NCBI GenBank assembly: GCA_947034885.2
Contig: OX344749.2
Location: forward strand, 29,713,501-29,777,500
DNA length: 64,000 nucleotides
From: Thuidium tamariscinum
Lineage: Eukaryota; Streptophyta; Bryopsida; Hypnales; Thuidiaceae
Direction: 5' to 3'
The position numbers and the translations under genes were made by a program. The notes beneath the pieces were generated by a model, which did not search any database, was not told the origin of the DNA, and saw only the letters and a program-made list of their open reading frames with translations. Positions 26,655-39,618 of the stretch are shown here, piece after piece. Position 1 is the first letter of the stretch. Every line of letters starts with the position of its first letter.

Positions 26655-28899
26655 TCATGGATCCTTGGGACCTCTCAACAATGTCTCCAGTGTTGTGGTC
26701 ACGCCTTCGAATGAAGGTCGGCTTGAGGAGTCATCATTCAAACACTTCAATACAAGCTCTCTCAACTCCCGATGTGAATCCTGAATTTTGAGAGGTTCTA
26801 GAAGTTTCATTATATGGTCACGTCTGTCCTGCCAATTCACTTTTTTAAAATCTGAATTCTGGCCTAAAAGAACCCCCGCAAGAACCTCAACGGCTACAAT
26901 GCCGAAACTGTAGACCTCACATTTCTTTGCACTTGAACCAGACAATTTTTCTCGAGTTTTGCGCGCCTCCAAGGCTTCGGGTGCCATATACTCATCTGAC
27001 CAGGAAATAGGGTCGACTTCTTTTTCGTCGTCCGACTTGATGATAGTGGCGCGGTCGAAATCGATCACCTTGACAATGTAGCCCCTCTTTGAGCCTGATA
27101 GCTCATAGTGGCTCATACCAATATTAGCGGGCCTGAGATCCCCATGAATGACATTTACTTCATGTAGGCGTTTCATAGCTTTGGCAATTTGCAGTAATAC
27201 GCACATCGAGTTGGGGGCAGTTTGAAAGGGTACTCCCGAGGGTACTTTGCCATCCTTACCTAGACGCCTCCATTCAGAAATGACGTCGTCGAGATCCCCA
27301 TCGAGTAATTCCATCCAATACTTGTATTCATCATCCCCCTCGGGTTTCGACACTCCCCCCTCGGGTTTCGACACTCCAAAGCTGTGCACAATGTGTGGAT
27401 GAGTCCCAATCCTTTGTAGAACTTTCACCTCGTCGAAGAAGGTTTGTTTCTCCGCGTCAGGGAAGACCTTGACACCAAAACGGCCTCCATTCCAAAACCC
27501 CTTTCGAAATCGATTCCCTGCAGGGTCCTTCTTCTCTGAGTCGTGCTCCTCTGAGAACAAAGCCTCTAGGGCTCGATCTTCGACGCTCGGTTTGATCTTT
27601 CGACGCAAAATTAGAGGCTCTTTATTCATGTCAGTCATCTCTTTCTTACATCTGTCGATCCAATCTCTGCGAGTGCAACGTTCCTGTTCAAGCCGGGATT
27701 CTCTTGTCAACTGAAGTCCATCATTTCCAAGAGAAGACGAAGGGAAATACACTCCGCTGCTCCTATAGGAGAGGGCTCTAAAACCGAGCAGGCTTTTGCA
27801 ACCATCAGTAGGGGCTCTGAAATGGACATGTGAACTTTGGGAAAAAAAACTCTGGATTAATCTGGATTACAATGGAGCTTGATGGGATTTGTTTTAACTT
27901 CTTCAATGAATGGTTTAAGAACTACAATTGGTTCATTTTTAACTAAGTGGCTAGGTGTTTACTAATATAATTCAAATTAGAATCCGTTGTTCAACTACCT
28001 TCTTAAGTAAGTACAAGTATAAAAAAATCTGAAATAATGATTAAATCAAGCATTCATTTTAGATTTTGAAAGGGACACTTTTAAAAACCATTTCAATTAC
28101 TTTACCCATCTTGCAATGCTAGTTTTGGAACAAGGACTGATTTTTTTTCAAACTGCACATGTATGGGTTTGCAAGGCCTACTGATCACCACTATGGGCCC
28201 TATGGCAGACTATGTTTGAAAATTCATAACTAATTCAATAATGCTTCAAAAAATATGAAACGACTTCTGTTAGATTCCTCATCTATTTCTCTGTCACTGA
28301 AAAATAAACTAAAAATATTTCCATATCAGGAGATATACGAAAAAAGCACATCAGTGCTTAGATGCTCGCTTTTTGAGCCTCTTACCATATCACCAACCTC
28401 ATTGTCTTCACTTGATCTGGCACGTTCGAGCTGCTTCCCATATGGATGATCACGTGGAACCACTTTAATTTGGATGGCATAGTCATGTACAGAAAAACGT
28501 AGTTCATCTACACCCTTTGATTTAAGGTCAGTTACCACTGTTCTAAGCCACTGCTCCCTTGAAACCAATTTTGTCGGTTTACTCGCATGTTTACGAAGGT
28601 CTTGCAAACGCTGGATCAGTGGAGAGCCATCCTCTGAAGACAATGATATTTCCGAATCACGGAGCAACCTTATAAACTGAGAATTTTTTGACTCACTGGC
28701 AGTAGTAACGTCTTCTTCGGAAACACCGCTCTGAGTTGGTTCGGATGGGGAAACATTTTCCGGCAACTGTACTTCACGCTTGTGTTTCCGTATCCAATGG
28801 ACATCGCTGACGCACAGCATTCGAGCAAGCTTCATGAAGCAGAATCTACCTCCTTCGACGTCCATTGTGTATCGAATGGAAGGATAAGGGTGGTCCAAT
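26655..28899 (-). CDS. Divergent protein kinase-like gene (two exons recognised)
   Basis: Exon B (27,816-26,655) holds a whole kinase fold: beta-3 lysine in GRFGVKVF, alpha-C glutamate in FFDEVKVL, catalytic loop HGDLRPANI, DFD in place of DFG, YMAPEA, EVYSFGIVAVEVL and SSRPSF. The glycine loop is not recognisable, catalytic-loop Lys is Arg, and DFG ends in Asp, so activity may be low. The exon is open back to an AG at 27,817-27,818. Exon A (28,899-28,339) encodes ~185 residues with YTMDVEGGRFCFMKLARMLC, a Ser/Thr-rich stretch and a charged LIQRLQDLRKHASKP segment; I do not recognise a domain. A donor at 28,338 gives a matching phase, but it is non-canonical in context and the join is provisional. 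The true 5' end may lie in the GC-rich stretch 29,219-29,640. No ATG is assigned. Confidence 0.75.
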
Positions 28900-29923
28900 C
28901 TGTACATGAAAAAATACATGAAAATTTTTTCGTCAACTTTGAATTCACAGATCACTATTTTGAAGACTCAGAGACGGCTTAACATCGAGCCATGATGCAA
29001 ATCCTATGTCTCCGAAGTGAAGTTACGGACTTGCACCTGTAGTGCCAACTTGAAAACTTAACATCAACTTATTCCTGAAATATTTCTTAATTTGAAGGCA
29101 AAGAAAGACAAAGCACGGCAGCAAGAGCAAATAAAACACGTGTACCTCAATCCGACGACGAACTCAAGGCTCCATAATCGAGGCGGTCCACCTTAATTAA
29201 TGATTTTCAGCATGGCGTCTAGCTTCGATTCCAGCACCGCAATCCTCTTTTACTGTTTTGCGCTTCGACGGTCACCTCCGTTACAACGGTTGTTTTGATC
29301 GAGCAGAGTGTTCTGCTTAGTGCGATGTTCAGGCAAGCGTGCGCCACGAGCTCCAGCAAGCGATCGAGAAGATCTGTCGAGGCGGTGAAAGACGTACCGA
29401 TCGAGGATGCGGGTGAGCTTGAGGGTGAAGACCAAGCGATCGAAGGCAATCCGAATGCGAGAGATCGATGTGTGCATGGCCCCGCGATCGATCAACTCTT
29501 GGGTGGGAGAAACTGATGCGAATGGAATGTGTGCGAGGCGGACCGAGGTGAGCAGGTAGTCGACGTACATACGTATATAGTACGCAAGCAATTATGACCA
29601 GCCCTTGTTTTGGGGGCTTTTTGGTGCCAGATTCCACCATTTTCAGAATAAATGTTTATTTTTCGCCAGATAACAGTAATCTTTTTTCGCCAGAATTTCT
29701 TCATTCCTATTCAAGATATAGATGAAATTGCCAAATTTGGATGAAAAGGTGCATGGATGTGACTGAAAAGTATATTTCAGTAAAAAAGACGGATGAATGG
29801 AGATGTACAATGCTTCACCAAATTTTAAGTGATTGCCGTCTTGGCATTGAATTCTCAAAAACTAAAAAAAAGGTTGATTATTTGGATCCGACATCCAATT
29901 ACTAGAACAAATTTTTATTTCCT
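28900..29923. other. Possible 5' region of the kinase-like gene
   Basis: 29,219-29,640 is distinctly GC-richer than its surroundings, has overlapping open frames on the minus strand and many GATCG motifs. It could be a first exon or the promoter of the kinase-like gene. No frame joins convincingly to exon A. The rest is AT-rich and featureless. Confidence 0.35.
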
Positions 29924-30608
29924 TTAACCTTAGAGCACCAGCAACACCATTTCGTGGCTCTTGGATGACTTAACAACAATGTTCATGGAGATTGCTAGCA
30001 ATTTTTCATCCATTTCTTGTTGCATGACCTTTCACAAAAGATTATGAAGAGTACCTAATTCATTTTGTAGTCTTGCGAGTGTTTTCTCTTCACGTGAATA
30101 AGAAATTAGGAAAAAAAATGGATTACAAAATACACTATTTTTTGAGTTTGAGTCCAATTAACAAAATGAAGGTCATCTATTCTAGTTTCTTCTCCAATTG
30201 GAATTTTGAAAAAAATCATACCGTTGAATATTTTATTACAATTTGAACTTTGGATGTATTTTCAATGTCTTCTGGATTGTGATTATAGAATGACATGGAC
30301 ATTGAGTTTACACCATGATGTTTGCTGTGGAAATGTACACACATAGTGAAATTCTCAGATTTTTTGAGATAATTTTCCATTCGATATGATTTTTCTTTAC
30401 TTTTTCTTCAACAATTCCCAGAAAAAATCAATTTTCCTCAAAAAAATCTAAAATTTTGGGGAAGTATGATATAGAAGAGTTGTAACTTCATCTCTGAAAA
30501 AGAAATACAAATTTTTTTTCGTACATATTCAGTCCCCAAATGGCAGCCAACTGTGTATTGGCGCAGGGGCTGAAAACAGTGGTTATAGGTCCGGCGTTTA
30601 AGGGTTAA
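29924..30608. mobile_element. TTAA-flanked TIR element, copy T3a
   Basis: Opposite orientation to T1 and T2. The left end is TTAA CCTTAGAGC and the right end GTTTAAGGG TTAA (30,605-30,608). The interior matches T3b and, inverted, T1 and T2. Its right TTAA is also the left TTAA of T3b. Confidence 0.8.
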
Positions 30609-31338
30609 CCCCTAAGCGACGCCGGCGCCATTTTGTGGCCTTCGGATGACTTCACAGGGGCAGCAGAGGACGTGAACAGTAGTTTTTTCATCCACTTTTT
30701 TTTAATGACCTTTCACGTTCAGTTGTAAAGAATCTCCAATTCAGTTTTTAGTCTAACTACTATTTGTTTTCATGTAGTTGAGAAGTAATTAGAGAAAACG
30801 GATGGCAAAATTTGCCATTTCAGTGTATTTTGAGAAATTGACTGAATCTGAAAATTCTTTTTGAAAATGACATTTTTTGAGTTTGAACCCAACTAATGAA
30901 ATGAAGGTCTTTTCTTCTAGTTTCTACTCCAATTGGAATTTTGGAAAAATTTATAAAATTGAATATTTTATTGCAATTTGAATTTTGGCTGCATCTTTAA
31001 TGTCCACTGCAACCTATAAATAGGTGTACACGGAAGTTGAGTTTACACCTTGATGTTTCTCACAACAATTTACACACATCCTGAAATTTTCTGATTTTTT
31101 GAGATTATTTTCTATTTTCTATGATTTTTCCTTTATTTTCTCTTCAAAAAATCTCATAAAAATCGATTTTCCTCAAAAAAATCTGAAATTTCTGTGAAGT
31201 GCAGAAGACATGTACTTCCATCTCTGAAAAATAAAAATAAAAAATTTCACACTTGATTGGTTCATGAACAATACCAAATTGAGTGACCAGCAAGGGGGCT
31301 TCCAACCAGTGGTTATAGGTCCGTCCTTTAAGGGTTAA
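30605..31338. mobile_element. TTAA-flanked TIR element, copy T3b
   Basis: The left end is TTAA CCCCTAAGCGACGCC and the right end CCTTTAAGGG TTAA (31,335-31,338). Same orientation as T3a and directly joined to it through one shared TTAA. Confidence 0.85.
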
Positions 31339-31555
31339 GCTGCATGGCAACTGAACCTAGTCAGATCGTGCCACAATTGACTTCTATGTCCAATGCACGC
31401 TATAACTTATCATTGGTGAGAAAGCTTCCCAAGTTCCCGCTGTGGACATGGAGTAAGTTAACCGCTTATCCAGCTGGTCTGGCTGTCTAGATGCTCAACT
31501 TCCGGAAGGCCAACAGACTGAGGACCCAAGCAAGCAAACAACGCCAGGCGGCTAC

Positions 31556-31887
31556 AGGGTTGTTTTTTAGGCAATTAAATGCCCAATTTTCTCAAAACGA
31601 AAAGGGGCAACTTCAAGCTTGTAGAAAAAAATGGGGGTAAATGTGAAAAAAATGCCAGATAGAAATAATAGCCCTCTTTATCATTGCCAACATGCTTCTG
31701 AAACCTCATGTCATTTATCATGCAAAGCCAAAATTGCATACAAAAATTACATATTCAAAATTGTATACTCAAAATTTGGCCTCCTTCAATTAAAGCCCCC
31801 TAAGTTAAGGAGCCAATCAATTTAAAACCTTCTTGAAAGGAAGGCCACATCACCATTTGTCCAAAAACCAAAAAAAACAAAACCCTA
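31556..31887. mobile_element. Mutator-like MITE, copy M1
   Basis: A 332-base element nearly identical in order to 34,275-34,615 (shared AGGCAATTAAATGCCCAATT, AATAATAGCCCTCT, GGAAGGCCACATCACCATTT). Ends are AGGGTTGTTTTTTAGG and, inverted, TAGGGTTTTGTTTTTTTTGG. Flanks GGCGGCTAC (31,547-31,555) and GGCAACTAC (31,888-31,896) are a 9-base duplication with two mismatches. Confidence 0.75.
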
Positions 31888-32399
31888 GGCAACTACTAAG
31901 TTAACTTAAGTTAACCTTTGAAGCGCTCCGATCCACTAGGTTTTTTTTCATTTCTTATGAAGTGCCAAAGTGGCGATGCGTCATTTATTGTGGAGCTACA
32001 AATCTCAACATTCATCCACTATGTGGATAGAAAATATCATATTAGCACATAATATATATCTATCATTCTATTTTCATCCATTGTTTGGCAATTTCATCCA
32101 ATATTTTTTTTAAATTTGAAGTTTATTGGCTTTTTCATCCAAATTTTTATTGTTTATTTTCTATGGGCTTAGTTGCAAGACCAAAAAATTTGGTACAATT
32201 TTGCACCAAACCGCTAGAAAAAAGAACACCGCTTTGGCCTCCAATTTTGCTATTTTTGGAAAATGAACGATAGATTGACTAATCAAGACCACTCACTTTT
32301 CTTTCTCATCACTCCTTGGATGAAAGTTATTCTAATTTTTAGAGATACTTTATCAACTTGTTGTTTTCTCAAAGGGTTGGATTTGGGGGTATTAATCTA

Positions 32400-33220
32400 T
32401 TACTAGTGTGCCTTGTGCCTTTGCCACAACCAAAATCAAAGTAAAGTAATAATTTCCTAATTTTTGAATGCATCAAAACCTTAAAATTCAACAACTCTCA
32501 AACCATAGGTCCAAACACCACAAAACAAAGCCCGTGCACCCTTCCTCACTAAGGGCTTTCCAATGATACCAGGAATGCAACCAAAATCAAAGTGGAAGTA
32601 ATTTTCTATTTTTTTAGAACCAAAAATAACTCAAAAATCCATAACTATCACACTGTAGGCCAAAACACCACACAACAAAGCTTGTGCACCCCTCCTTGCT
32701 AAGGGCTTTCCGACGATACCAAGCATGTGACCAAGGGATGCACAGTCCGAGAGATCTCAAAGAACAAAATATTTTCTTAAACCAAAAATAACTCAAAAAT
32801 CTATAACTTTCACATTGTAGGTCATGATGCCATGGAACAAAGCCCATGCACCTTTCTTCACCGAGAGCTTTCCAACGGTACCAAGCATGCAACCAGGGGA
32901 CACATGGTCTAGAAGATCTCAATGTGATAAACAAAACATAACAAAAGAGAATATACCAAGCTTCCTTAATGTATAGACTAGTGTGCCATGTGCCATTGCC
33001 ACCATCAAAATTTAAATGAAAGTAATTTTCTAATTTTTTAGAATAAAAAATAATTCATAAATCCATAACTTTCCTTCATTAGATTGGAATGCCATGAACC
33101 AAAGTCCGTACACCCCTCCTCGCCAAGAGCTTTTTGATGGTACCAAGCATGTGACCAAGGATGCACAAACCAGGAGATCTCAACATGACAAACAAAACAA
33201 AATAAAACAAACAACTTGTC
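32400..33220 (+). repeat. Tandem cluster of SINE-like retroposon units
   Basis: Four related units (starting about 32,400, 32,577, 32,767 and 32,980) share CTAGTGTGCC..GTGCC.TTGCCAC, AACTCAAAAATCCATAACT, CACCAC..AACAAAGC, AAGGGCTTTCC and TACCAAGCATG, ending in GAGATCTCAA..TGACAAACAAAACA. The AAAC-rich 3' tail is what a retroposed short element would leave. A single inverted copy lies at 56,586-56,818. No tRNA-derived promoter boxes could be recognised, so the SINE label is provisional. Confidence 0.6.
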
Positions 33221-33539
33221 TTAAGGTATAGATATTAAGTACAAAGTGTCATAATCCTTTGTCACAATCCATTGTTACAAATATGGTCACAAAATGTTTC
33301 ATCCTATCATTCAATCAATCAATCAACTATCTAGTCCTCATTCTCAAAAGTCTAATTTTGCATTGCAACAAGTCTATACTAGTATTTATATATATAATTA
33401 TAATTATAAATGTGGAAGTTAGTGGTCTACTAGTCCTAGTATATGAGCATGTGAGTTTTGAGTGTTTGAGTATATATAAATAGATATCTTTCAATTTTAG
33501 AAGGTATTTATAGTATAAAGCACCTATAATATAAATTTA

Positions 33540-34170
33540 GGGTCATTGCAAGAGACACCGTGTGTTTTTTGTAGCATTTTGGTATAGTACTCTTTTTTTT
33601 GGAGTACTTTAAAATTAGAATTTTTTTTAAGAAAAGTAAAAAATATGTTTCATATATACACCTTTGAAAAGAGAGGAATTCTAGGAAGGAAAAGCATAAA
33701 AAAATTCTTGAAGTAGGTGAATTAGAAAAAATGCAAAATCTCATGAAAATTGGTACTTTCACATTTTAATTTGTAAAAAATAGAATTTTTTAGAAAAATA
33801 AATTAAAAATTGTCCATTTGGAAAGAGTTGATAGTGATGAGATCCCACCAAATGAATGATCTTAGAACCATCTTTGATATTCATAAATTGTACACATAAG
33901 AGTGGTGTTTGCACTCATGTAGAGGTCATAGAATAATAGATTTTTAGATGCCTTTTGGTAGGCACATATCCTATTGTCCAAACAAACCATGATACTTTCA
34001 GCTCTAAATCATTAAATTTGGGTATTCCTGATGTAGTGAAAATCCCTAAATTGCAAATTGTGACAAATTATCAAAATTCACTTTGAATTTTGAATATTCT
34101 TAGGACTTAGGATTCAAAAGTTACAACAAGAAACAACGTCAAATAGTACTGATGTTTCTTACAATGATCC
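33540..34170. mobile_element. GGGT-ended TIR element, copy F1
   Basis: Starts GGGTCATTGCAAGAGACACC and ends with the decayed inverse TGATGTTTCTTACAATGATCC. It matches the outer parts of copy F2 (52,910-54,371), including GCACTCATGTAGAGG and AAATCATTAAATTTGGG, and lacks the internal insertion seen there. Non-coding. Confidence 0.7.
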
Positions 34171-34274
34171 TTATCTATATTATAGATGCACTATAATCAT
34201 AGAAAATATCATATATTATAAACACTTATACCATAGGAATATAATCTTTTAGGCTCATAGGCTCACTTTGAGGC

Positions 34275-34615
34275 AAGGTTCTTTTTTAGGCAATTAAATG
34301 CCCAATTTCCTCAAAAATAAATGGGCAACTTCAAGCCTATAGAAAAAAATGAGGGTAAATGTGACAAAAAATGACAGATAGAAATAATAGCCCTCTATAC
34401 GATTGCCACCATGCTTCTAAAACCTCATTTCATCTGTCATGTAAAGCCAAAATTGCATACAAAAATTACATATTCAAAATTATATATTCAAAATTATATA
34501 TTCAAAATAGGCCTTATTCAATTAAAGCCTCCTAAGTTAAGGAACAAGTCAACTTAAAACCTTCTTGAAAGGAAGGCCACATCACCATTTGTCCAAAAAC
34601 CAAAAAACACACTTG
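34275..34615. mobile_element. Mutator-like MITE, copy M2
   Basis: A 341-base copy of M1, flanked by an exact 9-base duplication CTTTGAGGC (34,266-34,274 and 34,616-34,624). A 9-base target duplication is typical of Mutator-like elements. The interior is non-coding. Confidence 0.8.
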
Positions 34616-35067
34616 CTTTGAGGCTGACATTAAAGCAACCCTCACATAGAAGTATATCAATTTTTTGACCAAGCCAATAATTTGGATTGTCTCTAGTTTA
34701 AAACCAAATTTGCAAAAATGAGGTCATAGAATTAAAGAATATAAAAACTTTAGAAAATCACCTTATCAAGATAACCTCATTTCAAAGCTATTGCTAGAAA
34801 CTTAACTTAAAAAATGACAATATTTTGCTTGAGTATTTAGTTTATAATTGAATTTAGAAGGAATTTGGAAGTTCTTCTTTCAAAATTTATAAAACAAATA
34901 TTGGTTGAAAGCATCGGTATATCTTAGAAGTATATAGATGGAATCTAAAATTCAAAATCTATAGCTTTTATCAATAGGAAAATTCCAAAATACTCTTTCA
35001 AACAATATTTTATGATAATTTTTTCTAAATCACTACTGGTAATTCTAGAGAAGGCTCTAGATGCTTA

Positions 35068-35768
35068 GCGATCATTGCAAGAAATACTTTAAGTTTTTGG
35101 CTTAAAATGGCCCAAATACTTTAATATCATGACTTTTGAAATAAAATTTTTAAATGAAATAAAATATGGATTATTTGTAAAGCACTCTTAATAGTATGTG
35201 AGTAAAAATTGTAACTAAGAAAAAATTCTCTCTAAAAGTTATGCTCTCTCAAAGAGTAATGAAAAATATAAGAAAATAGGTACTTTGGAATTTTATTTAA
35301 AAATAATAATAAAATATTTGTTTTTAAACTAAAAAACTCAATTTTTTCTACCTTGAAGATGATTCTATTCAACTATTTACATCTCCAAGAAAAAAAATTG
35401 TTCTTTCCATATGCACATTGTACAAAGGTGCATACTTTATTGTTTTAGAAAATCTCTTCACAAGATTGTATAACAATTGTAGATTTCTTTGTATTCCAAT
35501 TTTCTCCTTCAAATTCACATTTTTGGGTTGTATATAGTACTAAACCTTCTCAAAATGGCCAAGGTAGACATCCAATTGGGGGCAATTTAAAAATAGTGAA
35601 CTAATTTCTTTTAAATTGAAAAAAATTACTCAATGTAAACAACTATCGCATCTACCTTTTTCCAAATTTTATAGAAAATGGACATACTATACAAAATTTA
35701 TGAGCAAAAAACCACATGTCCAAGGCCAAAGGGACACAAAAAAAGACAAGTGTTTCATGCAACAACTT
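35068..35768. mobile_element. GGGT-ended TIR element, copy F4
   Basis: Left end GATCATTGCAAGAAATAC and right end GACAAGTGTTTCATGCAACAAC, both decayed forms of the family ends. The right half (TAGACATCCAATTGGGGGCA...) is shared with 53,840-54,030 and 58,670-58,870 and, inverted, with 51,070-51,280. Confidence 0.65.
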
Positions 35769-36670
35769 GGCTTACTCCTAGTTTGACGTTTTTAGGTTCA
35801 AAATTGCTTTGTAGTACTCAAACCCAAACAAAGGCTAAAATCTTCATCTACATTTATTCATGAAAAAATCCAACCATAAAATCTTATTAGTGAATACACC
35901 TTCATAAAATTTTAGAATAAGATTTCACAAATTGCAACATCATGATTCTTAGTTTTAAAAAAAGAAGTATTTTCAACTTCTCAAATGGTTAGGTTTTATC
36001 TTTCAAATTTTCAACAAAAAATGTGTAAATTCTATAACTTTCAACTTTCTATAATATGATATTATGTTCATCAAATAAGTTGGGAATATATATAAAAAAT
36101 TTCAATAAAAAGTTATTCATATTCATGTTAAAAAATATAGTGAATAGAAAGAAATAGAGTACAATATAAAATACTAAAATTCTTCAGATTGTAGTTATGG
36201 AATTAAAAAATTATGATTCCAAATTTCTAACTAATATACTATTGTAATAAACAATCTACATCCAATGATTTTATTTTTTGTAAAAATCAAATAGAATGAT
36301 TCAAATTTTTCACGTATATATAAGTTCAGGATACCAAATTTGATTTTTTTCCTTAAAAAAGTCATTTTTTAGCTACTCAGATTGTCCAAAAATAGAAATA
36401 TCTTTCTTGGTGAATTATTAATTTTTTTTTCACAGGTTTATATAATAAGTAATTGAAAAATATATATGATGATTTTTAAAAATTTGATTGCACATGTATT
36501 TAGAAAACATTATTTCATATTACAAAAACTCACACTATGTAATGAATTTAAAAAAATCAACAAGTGTTGTCAAATAGGGTATCATAAGAATGACTTAACT
36601 AATTTTGGAGAAATCTATAGTCCACAAATAATATTGCATCTACAATTGAATGATGAAAACATGTTAAATA

Positions 36671-37394
36671 GGTGATTGCAAGAAACACTTGTTGATTTTG
36701 TTAGTGCATTTTCATAATTTTTTTGAGAGTACTTTGAAATTAGAAAATTAATTTCTAAAAGATCTAAAAAATTTGACTAATGTATACACCTTGAAGACAA
36801 AGGTAACCACCAAAGGGAATGTGTAGAAAGATTTTCTAAATAGGAGAACTAGAAAAGTGCCAAATCTCAAGAAAATACATATTTTGATGTTTTAATTAGG
36901 AAAAATAGGAAATTTTTTAAATAAATAAAACAAAAATTTTCCATTTACAAGAACTTAATGGAGATGGACATTCACCAAAAATCTCACCAAAATCATTTTT
37001 TACATGTTTCAAAATGCAAGCAGAGAGAGGTTCACTTGGTAGACTTTTACACCACATAAAAATAATTATTCTCAAAATTCCCTTGGCTAGTAGCTACAAG
37101 TGTACTAGAAGACCATCTCCTCCAAATTTCAACTCAAAATTTGTTTTTTTGGGTGTTCTATAAAACTAAATTTTTTCAAATTGGCAAGTGTGATATTAAA
37201 TTGGGGTCTATTTTTGGTTAGTTAATTATTTTTAGAAATCTTGAAAAAACTAGGCAAGGTGTATAATAGTCATGAATACCTTCTCTATCAAACTTCAAAG
37301 TCATTTAGAGCCAAAACACACAAGTTATAGCCAAAGAATAGATTATCACACATTGTGTGATACAAAATAGTACATGTGTTTCTTGCAATCACCC
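36671..37394. mobile_element. GGGT-ended TIR element, copy F6
   Basis: Left end GGTGATTGCAAGAAACACTT and right end AGTACATGTGTTTCTTGCAATCACC, inverted copies of one another. The interior shares the family's AT-rich segments. No clear target duplication. Confidence 0.65.
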
Positions 37395-38768
37395 AAACAT
37401 ATAGTTTAAATGTGAAATTTTGAATTAAAATGGATCAAAATCATCATTTTGAATCAAATAGAATTCAAAATAAATAAATAGTAGACAAGTATTGGTTACT
37501 AACCTATACATTTTCATTTACGGAGGATGTCCATTATTAGCAAAAAAATCCATAATTACTTAAACTGAAGTTTCGTTAGATAGTTAGACTATTGTAGAAG
37601 CCTACTATAATATGAATTTTACATTAAACTATCGAAAGTAGTGGGAGGCCATCCAATGAAATTTATACTATGTCATAGTACAAAGTTAACTATTACATCA
37701 ATTTTTTCTCACAAAACTTCTAGGCTAAGTCTTCAAGCAATAATCACTAGAAGCATGGATGGATGTAGTAATTTAGGTCCTCTTAACTCCTAAGCTAGTT
37801 AAAATCTACTACCTATGATCTTTAAGAATAAGATTTTTTAAATGTAGTATTGTGCCTTCAAACTTAATCTAGTGTTTCCAAAATCAACTAGTACATGCTG
37901 TAAGAAGGATATTTCTAAAAAGTGAAATGAATCATTTCAAAGTATATGTCTTAGTTTGTTATATGCCAAAAATATCAATCAAATATTTGAAATAACTTGT
38001 GACCATTGTAATTTATAAGAAGAATACTTGCATTAGAACTTGAAGTGGGATTGCTAGACTTATTTGAAGGCCTCTAAAGTAGAAGCATCTAAAAGCGACA
38101 CTTGTTTCAAACTCACAGATCTTGAGGGAAGCTACAAAATAAATGATGTGTGTTTATTAGGAACTAGTTTAGGAAACCAACAAAATTGGTTATATATTTT
38201 TTGAGCTTGTATGAATATAATATGAATTTTTGAAAACAACTATGTAGATGCACCTACTGTGAACACTTCACTAGCACCAAAATAAGCACAGAAACACCCA
38301 AAAGTGACATGCTCTAACTTTGAATCCCGCATGGGTGATTGGCCATTTTTGGAGAGAGTGGTAACTACTTGGAACCTCACTTGTCTATTGTAGAATTTTG
38401 CATGTCTTCTTTAAGTTGCAGGACGTTAATTTGGGCCTACAAAATGGGCCCCACGACTACGTGGCTTGACACATCTGATAGAACTAGTCGCAATCGTGGG
38501 TTGTGGGGCGCAGGTGTAGGACCGTGACTTCGACGGAAGTGCAGGAGTGCACCACAAATAAAACTGCAGGACCACGATCACAACTTCATTTTTCTACGGG
38601 TCTTGTGCAAAACAAACATGACAACAATTTTAGAGTTTTTGGCCATTGTTTTGGAGTTTAGGACGGCGGATTAGGATTTAGGTTTTTTTTTAAAACTATG
38701 AACTATATAATTATTCCACTATCTTTGTCTCTTGTCCTACCAACCTTAGTTTATATAAAGACTTCTTC

Positions 38769-38899
38769 CATTAGTAGAAAATCTACTTGGTTTTGTTGTT
38801 TTAGTGTGTTGATGATTGACAAAAATCTATTAATCAATAAAAATTTGTCGATCATCAACATGACCAAAACAATAGAACTAGATTAATTTTCTACTAGTG
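38769..38899. mobile_element. CACTA-ended palindromic MITE in the foldback's left arm
   Basis: The right end reads CACTAGTAGAAAATTAATC when inverted and the left end is CATTAGTAGAAAATC. The arms pair over about 50 bases. The opposite foldback arm lacks this segment, which marks it as an insertion. Confidence 0.65.
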
Positions 38900-39618
38900 T
38901 GATCTTCTCAACTCAAAACACAAAGCACAATACACAAATAAAAAATAAAAAATTACAAAATACTAATCACAAAAAGTTGAAATAATTTTTTCAAGTTTTA
39001 CAAAATCAACATTTTGTTCTGCAATTTAAACAACATATTTCATTGAAGTTCATGTAGGATGTGTAAAGCTCCATCCACATCCATCTTCTAACCTCGTACT
39101 TCATGTCAATTTCATGATTCTATGGTCTTACACAAAATGGACATTTAAGGTGTTTTAACATTATTAAAATTTTCATTGTAGGGGGGCCTAATGTATTAAG
39201 ACATTCTACATGAACTTCAATGAAATATGCTGTTTAAATTGCACAACAAAATGTTGATTCTGTAAAACTTGAAAAAATTATTTCAACTTTTTGTGATTAG
39301 TATTTTGTGATTCATGACTTGTTATTTGTGTTTTGAATTGAAAAGAGAACTCTTTATATACACTAATGTTGGTAGGACAAAAGACTAAGAATGTGGGATA
39401 ATTCTATAGTTCATAGTTGAGAAAAACACCCTAAACCCTAGTCTGCAGCCTTAAATCCTAAAATAGTGGCTTAAAACCCTAGAACCATTGTCATATTTGT
39501 TTTGAGCAAGACCCGTAGAACAATGAAGTTGTAATTTGTGATCCTGCACTTTCGTCACAGTCACAATCCTGCATCTATGCCCTACAACCTGCGATTGTGA
39601 CTAGTTTCATCACATGTG

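Noticed and set aside
29940-31330. Tandem satellite array
   Set aside because: The two similar blocks are bounded by TTAA-CCC ends, so they are two adjacent transposons rather than satellite monomers.
32614-32934. Minus-strand 106-codon frame with internally repeated protein segments
   Set aside because: The protein repeat merely reflects the tandem SINE-like units.
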